Below are positions 37,722-47,762 of a DNA stretch of 64,000 nucleotides, piece by piece. Positions within the stretch are counted from its first letter, which is position 1. Every line of letters starts with the position of its first letter. The stretch is from Ceratothoa steindachneri (taxonomy: Eukaryota; Arthropoda; Malacostraca; Isopoda; Cymothoidae): positions 84,976,777 to 85,040,776 of the forward strand of contig OZ018337.1 in assembly GCA_963969495.1 (NCBI GenBank), read 5' to 3'. The notes below the pieces were generated by a model, which saw nothing but the letters and a program-made list of their open reading frames with translations, was not told where the DNA came from and ran no database searches. The position numbers were made by a program, and so were the translations under genes.

Positions 37722-40700
37722 CTTCAGCCAGATTGTTAAACGGCTAGGTTACTCGAGTGATGAGGCTATGACATTCTAGTGTTAAGATATCCTTTGATGT
37801 TTATTACAAGAATAAGTATTGTTTTCACGCTTAGAAATGACAGCTTACGAAGTTGATAGAGAAGAAAAAATGTCTGGACGGTTTTAACAGTGCAGTGGGA
37901 TTTCAGAGAAATTTGCAGGGAACGTGGGAGTGTTCCTGATAGATCGGCAGAAACATTATTACCTATAAGTAATCCTTGCCAGGGATGCATTATCAACATT
38001 TAACTATTAACCACTCGCAAAAATTCATAGATCCAGAACTAAGTACCCACACCAAAAAAAATAGTCACTCTGTGCCAAGGCAAATACGGGGAACCACAAA
38101 GAATAGGAAACTGATCGTTGTCTCATCGACTGCTATATGGGCGATTTTTTTATGGCGCCAAAGCAATAAAGGAAAATACTTAGTCGAATAAATTTACAAG
38201 GACATCGTAAAGTATTATCTATTAAACAATGTTTAGCTTTTACTTTTTTTATATTTCAAATCCTTTAGTTTTTTTAGTTTTCTCTTATTCCCCTCCCAAA
38301 TCTCATAAAACCTTATAACGTGGGAATAATTCCATCCTTCAATTCCCGCGTATTTTTAAGGTAATTCGGCCTCCTCAGCAGACCGTTCAGCCCTCTTGTG
38401 AGGAGACGAAATTGCGCCATAATAAGCGAAAAGACCGTGAAGGATTATCCTATAATTTACGTTACTATTATATATATGTATATATGTACTATGTTATAAT
38501 TTACATAGTATAAATATATACTTTTTCTTATCTTGCATTCAATAAAGGGTCATTGATCCCTTACTGTAGAACACGAACCTAATAGTCTCAAAAGCGCTTC
38601 ATAAAACGAGTAGAGGATGTGCTTAATAATTACTTCTATTTCATCGTTTACTCTGTAGATAAATGGACAACCAGCCTTGGTGCTCAGCACTAAAAACCAG
38701 ATCCTACCACAAAGGTAAACCAATATAATACGGTTTATGAGGCAGAGGTGAAGCGCAAGAATAAGGAAACCAAGTGAAACTAACCAGGTATTATTTATTT
38801 ATTAAATTAATAAGGCGTAACCATTAGGGGAATAAGTGACATAATTTTATTTTACAAAGGCTACGTATAAAATGGCAGAAGATAACAGTAAAAATGTGTT
38901 AAACTTACATATTTAGGCCAGGTAGACAACTTTCCGATAGTAGGAACCAAGTAGTGTCCAAAACTCTCCTGAGACCATCCTCATTAATGAGGCCGCTAAA
39001 CAAATGACGCATATGGAAATCCGTGACAGAAGATTTGTGAAATCCCGCGGTAAATCGGACAAGGCTATGGTTTAAAGATGAATTATTCAATAGGAAAGGG
39101 AAACCTTGTGTAAAATAAATAAAAAGAGAGGAAGATATCGAGATTGTTAAGATTTTCAGAATAACATCACGGGTAAACATCGAACTGTTATTCGCTTTTT
39201 CACCAAACTGGAATTTATTTACTACCAATCAGTGAAGAGTAAAATAAGAAAAACAAGCAGAACCGAATATAAAACCACGATATATTTATTATTTTTGATT
39301 ACAAATAAAAAGGCAAGAATTAAGATCCAAAATACAAAATAACTGATAGTTATGATATTGGGGAAATTACACAACCACTAAAAAAAAGAGATCTTTGAAA
39401 TGTTATACTTAAGGATATATTCAGAAAAATTATTTAAGACAAGAAAACAAAATTATTGGCTGATTCAGTCAAGAAAGTGCTTTGATAGAGAGATGGTATA
39501 GTAAATAAGAAGAGTAAATAAGGCAAAAAGTTCCTTTCACGCTTAATTGTTGAGGTGAGGAGCGTAGTTAAAATCACTCAAAACAGATTAGAACAAAGAG
39601 CAGAGTTAGTCTAAAGTATTGAATCCAAGCCCCTTTTGGATAACAAGTCTATTTCGCGCGGGTCAATAAGAAGAATATTACTAGGGCAACAAAAGTTTTT
39701 TTTGGCATGTAAACAAAGAGAATTATAGTTGCAGAAACAGAATAATTTATATAGATGACAAAAAAAACTCTGGACAGTTGAACAAAAGTAGTTATTACTA
39801 AGGAAGAAGAATAATTATAGTGTATGAACTGGTGTTACAGAGCTTGGAACTACAGGCTTACTTTTCCACTAACAAAAGAATGACTAAAGAAAAGAGCGGC
39901 GAGGAAAGTGTAGATGTTGATTGTTTGCATGGAAGAGTTTAGTTTTTTATTTAAACAGAAAACAATACAGGTCAACGGGATCAATAAATAAACTTAGGAC
40001 ATGATTGATATTAGCTAGAAATCTTTGCATATTTAGTTGCAGAGAACTCAAAGCAGATTTTAATACGGGCAAAAGAATCACTATTACGGGACTGGAAATC
40101 TTTCTGTCAAAGGGGATTTTTGGTTAAATGGGTTCAGCCGAATAAATTTGTATCGTATATTTTATTTGAAAATGTGTTTTTCCTATATCGTCAATATTAC
40201 AGGTGACACGATAGGTCACAAATTGAAATGGAATATTGCCATTTATGGCAGGAGTGAATATGTTGATAGGGGAAAAATTATGGAACATAAAATTTGAAAT
40301 TAGTGGGTGGGTGCTTTGTGTCTCCCCCATCCCAATTATTATATTAACAGGTAATCTCATGGGTATATAAATACTGGAAAGGGAAAGAGGAATTGATGAT
40401 TAATAACCCTGTAGCGGGGCTGTGTAGAAGTGGCCGGTTTATTGATTCTAAGAGACTTGTCTCTTTAGCATCAAAAAAAGCCGAGTGGAGAAAGCACGCG
40501 TCCTCTGATCTTAGAGAGTCTGATTCGGAGTGTTGGTTGCTGTTTTCATCCCGTCAACACTGTGGAAAGGAGAAAAGCTGCAACAGAAAAATGCATTTGC
40601 TTCGAGAAAGAAAATCTCCATTTTTCTTAAATTCAGTAAAAACAATGAGAAAAGTTAATGTTCCGTTTTATTTTGAAGTTCTCGAATTAATGAAAAAACC

Positions 40701-41247
40701 CAACTGCTCCATTTTAACTCAGATCGCTTTATTTAAAGCAGAAATATGTGAGAAAGATGCAACCTTTCAATGGTTGCATACATATATTATTATTCCGAAG
40801 GTGCTTAGTTTACTGAAAGTGTAATTCGTTGAGGCTTGTTCTTTAAACTTCTTCCTATGCTTTTATTTGAAACAAAGATCATAAATAAACCATTAATTAA
40901 GGTCAAGTGGACCAAATAAGAAATTTCCTCGTAGTTCTACTCACAATATTTACTTAATTTCTGTTTTAGTCAAACCTGCCTAAATATGACCATAATTATA
41001 TTAGTAATTTTAATACCAAAAGAATAGTAAAGTAATAATAAAACATAAAACTGTGGTAAAAAAATATAAATTTAAAATATAAGGAAGATTAGTAAAAGAT
41101 TCCTGCACCAGGAAGATTAGTCTCCCTCTGCCAAACCCTCTGGAACATTCAATTGACGACAACTTACGGTATTTTAAGAGATGAAAAGAGATTCATCTCC
41201 TCTCAACTCCCACACCAACAATGGCAAGATATTTCAATAAACCGTTT
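37722..41247. other. A+T-rich stretch, no confident gene
   Basis: The longest frame outside a transposon is 40396-40824 (142 codons from ATG, Lys/Ser/Cys-rich). I recognise no domain, and its neighbourhood gives no gene context. The minus-strand frame at 38905-39228 (107 codons) is likewise unrecognised. A (TA)-rich patch lies at about 38465-38520. Confidence 0.5.
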
Positions 41248-41252
41248 AATAT

Positions 41253-42746
41253 TGGGGAAAAATAGGTACATTAAGCATTCTGGAGGAGTATAGGTACATT
41301 AAAGCCCCCCTCCCTTATGAGGAGAAGCGTGGGAAAGGTAGCCGGCGAAAATGCTTACCATGTGTGATCTCCCCGCTGCTGTGGGCAGTTGGAGCTAACA
41401 TCTGTTTTAAGGCGACCACCTAAGGTCCTTAAACGACGCTCTAAACGATCGAATTACCTACAAGACCTATAAACCCGTGGTTATGAAAAAAAAGCGGTGC
41501 GAGTCCGAAGGCACGCCAAGTAGCGGTGCGGTTGCGAGCCCTTTAATTTGCGAGCTGACTTGGGCACCCCAGTGCCACCTCAGGAATTCTCGCTCGCCCC
41601 AGATGCTAACTCACCATTCGCCCCCCCCCCTTGGCCTCTGTGGCCTGGTCACTTCCCCCTTTAGATGGGGCGGCAATCCACCTATAAATAAGCCCTACAA
41701 AGAAAGAGAAAGTGATTATCAGAAGTCAATACGCCAGAGGAGGATTAGTTCGTGAAGATCGATCCATCGGCCAGACAAGAAGATTATTAGAAGTCGATTC
41801 GCCAGAAAAAAGATTAGTTCGTGAAGATCGATCTTTCAGCAAGACAAGAAGATTAGAGGTTAATACGCCAGAAGAAGGTTTAGTTCGTGAAGATCGATCC
41901 TTCAGCCATACAAGACTATTTCCGTGAGAAACGATAGGATCAGATTGAGAAAATCGATCCCTCCTTTCAGGGCCGTATTAACCTAAATAGTCAAGCTTTA
42001 TATCGGTGCCATCGCGAAGAAGCCTTTTCAGTCTGCAAAGAAGTCCGACAGAAGAAAAGCAAAGCCGCTCACACTCGAGTGACTCTCACATCTCATGCTT
42101 CGTAAGAGTGAGAGGAGAAGAACCCAGCCCCAACGAGCTCCCGTTTTTTAATTACGTTGAAGAATCAGCCCCCGTCACAGGTGACAAGCAATCCCTTCTC
42201 GACGAAAATTCAACCAACGGCCACAACACGTCAAAACGAGAGATAAGTCCTCCAGCGACATCCGGCAATCCCTAATAGCCACCTGTAAGTTAAAAATAAC
42301 ATTTATATCTCTATTGCGATAGTAGAAGTTTAGTACGTGCCAAGTTTTAAAGGAGAGTAGAAACCATTGTTCTTGAACCTAGGTCATATGTGTTTGTAGA
42401 CGAGAGTACGTTAATTTAATGTTTAACGCTAATCAAATAGAGTCGCGATAAAAAAAATACTAATCGGCAATTGGTATGTTGACGGGAAGCCTATTTGTTT
42501 ATCTTTTTTGGTTCAAAAAAGATAAGTGTTTCGTTTAAAATACATGTTTATTTTGGTAGATTCTGGTGTTTCCTCTCATCCTTATGTGTTTGAAAATAGC
42601 TCTTCCTTGAAGAACAAAACCCCTGAATAGCCCTCTTAGAACAAAGCCTACTTCATCATAAAAGTAACTCCCGCCCCTTAAAGCATACCACTACTAAAAG
42701 GGTGTCAAAGAGTATAGTAATCAAAACCAAGGGTCATTCTACGACA
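41253..42746 (+). repeat. 5' LTR of element C
   Basis: The 1494-bp LTR starts TGGGGAAAAATAGG and ends TTCTACGACA. A TATA box (TATAAATA) lies at 41683. A 66-69-bp tandem repeat (3 units) covers about 41712-41916. Near the 3' part a short hairpin ATCTTTTTTG-GTT-CAAAAAAGAT (42501-42523) replaces about 70 bp present in the 3' LTR. Frames inside it (41477-41755, 41712-41927, 42006-42275) are not genes. Confidence 0.92.
41712..41916. repeat. LTR tandem repeat, 66-69-bp unit
   Basis: Three units each contain TACGCCAGA (or TTCGCCAGA), TTAGTTCGTGAAGATCGATC and CAAGA. The same array is at about 46680-46885 in the 3' LTR. It lies just downstream of the TATA box, so it would fall in the 5' transcribed leader. 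Confidence 0.88.
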
Positions 42747-42757
42747 TATTATAAAAG

Positions 42758-42766
42758 TGGTGTCAG
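42758..42766 (+). promoter_or_regulatory. Primer-binding site of element C
   Basis: TGGTGTCAG is complementary to the CCA-ending 3' terminus of tRNA-Leu and is a common primer site in metazoan Ty3/gypsy elements. It starts 11 bases after the LTR end. Complementarity beyond nine bases has decayed. Confidence 0.6.
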
Positions 42767-42997
42767 GTCTAGAGGTTTTATATTAGAAAGAACCCAGCAG
42801 TGTCTATTTAAGGAAGAGCTAACACATAAAAGGAACACCAGGAATATTAGAATATTTGACGAGTGGAAAATTGGTAAACTTAGAGATGGATTCTATCTAA
42901 AGGTAATTGTTAGGCCAAGGGGTAAGTTTCGGTGGTGGAGTAGGTCAGGCTTGATTAAAAACAAGGTAGATGACTGACATAAGCGCGATGGCATTGT

Positions 42998-44183
42998 TTG
43001 ACCTTAATCGGAAGCAAGGTTCAAAGCCTCGGACTGAAAGAAACCGAGCTAAACTCGTTTATTAAGGAAAAAGAGAGAAACGAAAGAGAGGAACGTAAAA
43101 TGAAAATGGAAGCTGATAAAAGAAGAGAAAAGGCAAAAATGGAAGCTGATGAAAAAAAGAGAAAAGGCGAAAATGGAAGCTGATGAAAGAAGAGAAAAGA
43201 CGAAAATGGAAGCTGATAAAAGAGAGAAGATAAGGGCACACGAAAGAGCTCTTAGCAAAGATGAGCTAGAGGTGCAGTCAGTGTCATGCAGAATAGGAGT
43301 GTCACCAGCGGCCAGCATTAAACTCCCGGAGTACAGGGACGATAAAGATTTATGCTCATATCTCTCCCATTTTGAAAAAATATTTGAAGTCAATAATTGG
43401 GACCTAGAAAAAGATGGGGTCGCCAGACTATAACCACTACTTAATCGTAGAATGAGAGAGATATTCGTATCTTCACCCTCAGAAGCGACTGTGGACTATT
43501 CCACTCTCAAAGTCGAACTTCTCTCAGCAACAAACCTTAACCCGGAAGAATATAGGATGAAGTTCAGGCAGTCTCGTATAAGACCTGGACAAACATACAA
43601 ACATTTTGGCTTTGAGCTTCGTCGAAGCCTACAGTTTTGGATGGAGTCAGAAGGGGTAGAGAACGAAGTCATTGCGGTCGTCGACTTCATGCTTAGAGAT
43701 CAGTTACTAAGTACACAACCCCAGGAAATCCGTGCATTCGTTAAGGATTGAAAAGCTTCTACCTTCAACGAGTGTCCTGACGAGGCTGACCTCCACGCGG
43801 TAAATCATCGGTTATATCCGAGGGAGTAAAAGAAAGAGAAGGCTCTCTTCTCAAATAAAAATGGGCCACCACCCAGGCATTTGCAGAAGAAGCCCTTTAA
43901 GTTCTCAGTACCAAAATGAACTTATAGGCCAAATTTTGGAGGAGAAAAAAATAAAAAAGAAGTTAGGATTCTACAAAGATCATACCCTAATACCGGCACG
44001 TATCTCAGGAAGCCCGTCACTTGCTATACCTGCGGGATAATAGGTCACCTGAGTTTCCAGTGCCCAAAGAACTCCCGACTGAGGAAGACCTCGAGACAAC
44101 AGGTGCAAAACCTGACTGCCGCAATCCCAGCAGGACAAGCTGATTCATCCTACGTCCCCGCGCCAACATCCGAGGGGCCCTAG
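42998..44183 (+). pseudogene. Gag of element C, broken
   Basis: The N-terminus has SLGLKETELNSFIKEKE, then a coiled coil from an 11-residue repeat (KMEADKRREKA, 33-bp unit, about four copies at 43103-43230). A one-base insertion in an A-run near 43155 shifts the frame. The capsid region includes SIKLPEYRDDKDL, SYLSHFEKIFEVNNWD and FELRRSLQFWMESEG. A zinc knuckle CYTCGIIGHLSFQC (CX2CX4HX4C) at 44022-44063 is intact and would bind the RNA genome. Five stops (43431, 43749, 43827, 43917, 44181) lie in the main frame. The true initiation codon is unclear; the frame at 42998 begins with TTG. Confidence 0.8.
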
Positions 44184-44598
44184 CAACAGGTAAACTTTTT
44201 TTTCAACAAAAGTTCGCCAGGTGGCCTACAATTTGAAGAGGGCACCGTTAATGGGTGCCGAGTATCCACTTTAGTCAGAGACACCGGATGTACGGGCATA
44301 GTGGTATCCGACAAGTTGCTGCCCTCAGTAAACCCTAACTATAAGAAATTCGCAATCGTCCACGACTTTTTAGGACGTGACAATCGATTCCCCGTGGTGA
44401 GATGTCATATACAATGCAGATATTTCACCGGTTGGACGGAAGTGCTAGTAGCCCCGATTAAGTCCTGCGCAGTACTAATTGGACAAAACCCCCTAATTCC
44501 CCAGCAAGAGGTGGCCAAACAAGTAGTCACCCGGGCACAAGAAGCCCAGAGGAAAAAGCAACCTGATAAGTTGACCCCGAGGATTACCCTCGAAGCCA
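44184..44598 (+). pseudogene. Aspartic protease and linker of element C
   Basis: The protease begins near 44200. The catalytic motif RDTGCTGIVV has DTG at 44280-44288, with Cys where Ala or Ser is usual. YFTGWTEVLVAPI and AVLIGQNPLIPQ complete the fold. A basic linker containing VVTRAQEAQRKKQ follows. No stop occurs between 44184 and 45170. The protease is directly followed by the integrase zinc-binding region rather than by RT. Confidence 0.75.
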
Positions 44599-45245
44599 AT
44601 GGGTTTAAAATGACTTCCTTCGCCAGTGCTCAGAAGGAATGCCCCACTCTTAAACTTCTATGGGAGAAAGCTATTAACGGTCAAATTCTCCAAGTGAAAG
44701 GAAAGAAGCCTATCCAGTATATCGTAGAAGACTCACTTCTCTACCGTACTATCAGTGAGGAGGATAAGAAGAACAAGAAAGCACTGTATGTACTTCAAGA
44801 ATACACGCAAAGAATTTTGAATACCGCGCATGATGGAATATTAGCCGGACACTTTGGGCACAACAAAACGGCGCAGCAGATATTCCGACACTTTTATTGG
44901 CCCCAGGCCGCCAGGGAAATTGTGGCCTATTGCCGATCATGCGAAGTGTGTCAGAAGGATCCCTCCAGAGGACGGGTAACTCCCGCTCCCTTACAAAAGG
45001 TTCCCGTTATAACCGAACCATTCTTTCGAGTGGCTATTAATTTGGTGGGACCAATTCACCCCCCTTCAAGTGGAGGACACTCCTACATCCTCACCCTAGT
45101 GGATTGTGCCACCCGGTTCCCAGATGCCGTGGCCCAACGAAAGATTGACACTATTTCCTGCGCGGAAGCATAAATTTCAATTTTTGCACGAGTAGGCCTG
45201 ACTAAAGAAATTCTATCGGTTAGAGGGCGCCGATTCTCCTCAGAA
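44599..45245 (+). pseudogene. Integrase of element C, truncated
   Basis: The HHCC zinc finger is intact: AHDGILAGHFG supplies the two His and YCRSCEVCQK the two Cys (about 44826-44955). The catalytic core starts at EPFFRVAINLVGPI and reaches YILTLVDCATRFPDAV. The first catalytic Asp is Asn (AAT at 45039-45041). After a stop at 45171, IFARVGLTKEILSVRG shows the second Asp replaced by Val (GTT at 45219-45221). Sequence ends at about RRFSSEL, so the third residue (Glu), the core C-terminus and the GPY/chromodomain region are deleted. The enzyme is dead three ways. Confidence 0.8.
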
Positions 45246-45941
45246 TTGAAGGAGCAAGGTCTAACCACCAAGCCGACCAGTTGTTATTTTGCCTACGAAT
45301 CCATTGACTACCTGGGATTCAAAATAGGACAAAAACACTTGACTACCCAGCAAGAAATGGTGGACGCCATAGTCAAGATGCCCCAGCCGAAAACAAAGAA
45401 ACAACTCCGATCGTTTATGGGAGCGGCCTCACTGAATGATTCGTTAAAAAAGACAGCGTCAGACCCTGTCACGTGGAACCCCCATGCAATAACTCAGTTG
45501 GAGGTTCTAGAAAGAGAACTCGTAACTGCGCCCATTCTCCGCTTACCAAATCCCAACAAGATCTTCGGACTTCGCACGGACGCTAGTCAGAACGGGTTAG
45601 GCAGGGTATTGCTTCAATACGAAGATGACGAAACAGCTTATCCCATAGCTTATGTCAGTAGGAAACTGTTGAGTAGAGAAAAAGCCTACGCTACTATCGA
45701 AATTGAAGCTTTGGCCACAATATGGTCCATAGGTAAATTCAAATATTATCTAATAGGGCGCGAGTTTAAGTTGGAATGCGACCATAAACCGTTGTCATAC
45801 TTAAGTAAAAATAAGAGTAAGAATGAAAGACTTCTGAGATCGAGTTTACTCTTGATGGAGTACCAGTACTCCATTCACTATATAAAAGGGTTCAACAATT
45901 GTATGGCCGACTCGTTAAGTTGGAACCGTGTCGACGATTAA
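45246..45941 (+). pseudogene. RT C-terminus plus RNase H of element C
   Basis: The frame continues without a break from the integrase remnant, so the TTG at 45246 is not a genuine start. It opens with the end of the RT palm/thumb (GLTTKPTSCYFAYESIDYLG, then PKTKKQLRSFMGAA). The usual GYYRRFIPNFA segment is missing, and the YxDD box is absent. RNase H is nearly complete, with Asp112 (RTDAS), Glu154 (EIEALA), Asp179 (ECDHKPL) and Asp222 (MADSLS) matching the DEDD set. The reading frame ends at 45941 right after RNase H, so RNase H is the last pol domain. Confidence 0.85.
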
Positions 45942-46205
45942 CCAGCAGCCCAACTATTTTATTATAGCAAAGTTAAGTGTAAATCAGTAGAATTGTTAGT
46001 AAGTAGGGGCGAGTAACCCCCTAGTGGTAGGTAAGAACATCCTAAGTTGGCACAGTAATATAGAAATTAATGAAAGGTCAGGTGAAATGTTATCGAGGCA
46101 TTCCCAAGTGGACTAGAATTTATTGTATAATATAATGTTCCGTAAGTTACCCATGTATATTATTGTAAGCGTTGGATTGGACCCCCATCGTCTCGTTATT
46201 TTCTT
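45942..46205 (+). other. 3' untranslated segment of element C
   Basis: About 260 bases lie between the pol stop and the polypurine tract. No envelope-like frame is present. Confidence 0.7.
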
Positions 46206-46220
46206 AAGGAGGGAGGTAAA
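46206..46220 (+). promoter_or_regulatory. Polypurine tract of element C
   Basis: AAGGAGGGAGGTAAA lies immediately before the TG of the 3' LTR. It would prime plus-strand DNA synthesis. Confidence 0.85.
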
Positions 46221-47757
46221 TGTAGAGAAATGCGAACATTAAGCATCCTGGAGGTGTATAGGTACATTAAAGACCCGCTCCCTTATGAGGAAAAGCGTGG
46301 GAAAGGTAGCCGGCGAAAATGCTTACCATATGTGATCTCCCCGACGCTGTGGGCAGTTGGAGCTAACATCTGTTTTAAGGCGACCACCTAAGGTCCTAAA
46401 ACGACCCTCTAACGATCGAATTACCTACGAGACCCATAAACCCGTGGTTATGGAAAAAAAAGTGGTGCGAGTCCGAAGGCACGGCAAGTAGCAGTGTGGT
46501 TGCGAGCCTCTAATTTGCAAGCTGACTTGGGCACCCCAGTGCCACCTCTGGAATTCTCGCTCGCCTCAAAGGCTAACTCACGATTTGCTCCCCCATCCTT
46601 GGCCTATGTGGCCTGGTCACTTCCCCCTTTAGATGGGGCGGCAATCCGACTATAGATAAGCGCCGCAAAGAAAGAGAAAGTGATTATCAGAATTTGATAC
46701 GCCAGAGGAGGATTAGTTCGTGAAGATCGATCCATTGGCCGACAAGAAAATTATTAGAAGTCGATTCGCCAGAAAAAAGATTAGTTCGTGAAGATCGATC
46801 TTTTAGCTAGACAAGAAGATTAGAAGTCGATACGCCTGAAGAAGGGTTATTTCGTGAAGATCGATCCTTCAGCCATACAAGACTATTTCCGTGAGAAACG
46901 ATAGGATCAGATTGAGAAAATCTATCCCCCCTTTTAGGGCCGTATTAACCTAAATAGTCAAGCTTTATATCGGTGCCATACTGAAGAAGCCTGTTCAGTC
47001 TACAAAGAAGTCCGACTGAAGAAAAGCAATGCGGATCACACTCGAGCAACCCTCACATCTCAAGCTCCATAAGAGTGAGAGGAGAAGAACCCAGCCCCAA
47101 CGAGCTCCCGTTCTTTAATTAGGTTGAAGAATCAGCCCCCGTCACAGGCGACAAGCAATTCCTCCTAGACGAAAATTCAACCACCGGCCACAACACTTCA
47201 AAGTTAGAGATAACTCCCCCGGCGACATCCGGAAATCCCTAATACCTACCTGTAAGTTAAAAATAACATTTATATCTCTATTGCGATAGTAGAAGTTTAG
47301 TACGTCCCAAGTTTTAAAAGAGAGTAGAAACCCTTGTTCATGAACCTAGGTCATATGTGTTTGTAGACGAGAGTACGTTAATTTAATGTTTAACGGTAAT
47401 CAAATAGAGTCGCGATAAAAAAAATACTAATCGGCAATTGGTATGTTGACGGGAAGCCTATTTGTTTATTTTTTGTCATTGAAAGATCTTTGATGCCGAA
47501 TATAGAAAGGTTTTAACTGTTGGTTTTTAATAGTTAAGCGTTTCCTCAAAAATACATGTTTATTTTGGTAGATTCTGGTGTTTCCTCTCATCCTTATATG
47601 TTTAAAAATAGCTCTTCCTTAAGAACAAAACCACTGAATAGCACTCTTAGAACAAAACCTACTTCATTATAGAAGTAACTCCTGCCCCTTAAATCATACC
47701 GCTACTAAAAGGGTGTCAAAGAGTATAGTGATCAAAACCAAGGGTCATTTTTCGACA
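46221..47757 (+). repeat. 3' LTR of element C
   Basis: The 1537-bp LTR starts TGTAGAGAAATGCG and ends TTTTTCGACA. It is colinear with the 5' LTR apart from substitutions, small indels and about 70 extra bases at about 47470-47540 (containing CATTGAAAGATCTTTGATGC). The TATA box has changed to TATAGATA (46651). Confidence 0.92.
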
Positions 47758-47762
47758 AATAT

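Larger units (their letters stand above)
41253..47757 (+). mobile_element. Full-length, inactive gypsy (Gmr1-like) element C
   Basis: This 6505-bp LTR retrotransposon has both LTRs, a primer-binding site, gag, pol and a polypurine tract. It is flanked by a perfect 5-bp target duplication AATAT (41248-41252 and 47758-47762). Gag and pol lie in one frame from about 43149 onward, with six in-frame stops (43431, 43749, 43827, 43917, 44181, 45171) and one frameshift near 43155. The domain order is gag-zinc knuckle-PR-IN-RT-RH. An internal deletion removes the rest of integrase and nearly all RT. By eye the LTRs are roughly 90% identical, so the insertion is not recent. Confidence 0.92.

Noticed and set aside
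40396..40824. 142-codon open frame as a host gene
   Set aside because: No recognisable domain, splice context or promoter, and I cannot tell it from a chance frame. Transcript or conservation data would be needed.
43049..43393. Ser/Phe-rich minus-strand open frame
   Set aside because: Antisense shadow of the element C gag coiled coil.
45942..46205. Envelope gene making element C an endogenous retrovirus
   Set aside because: The pol frame ends only about 260 bases before the polypurine tract, and no open frame of useful length lies between.
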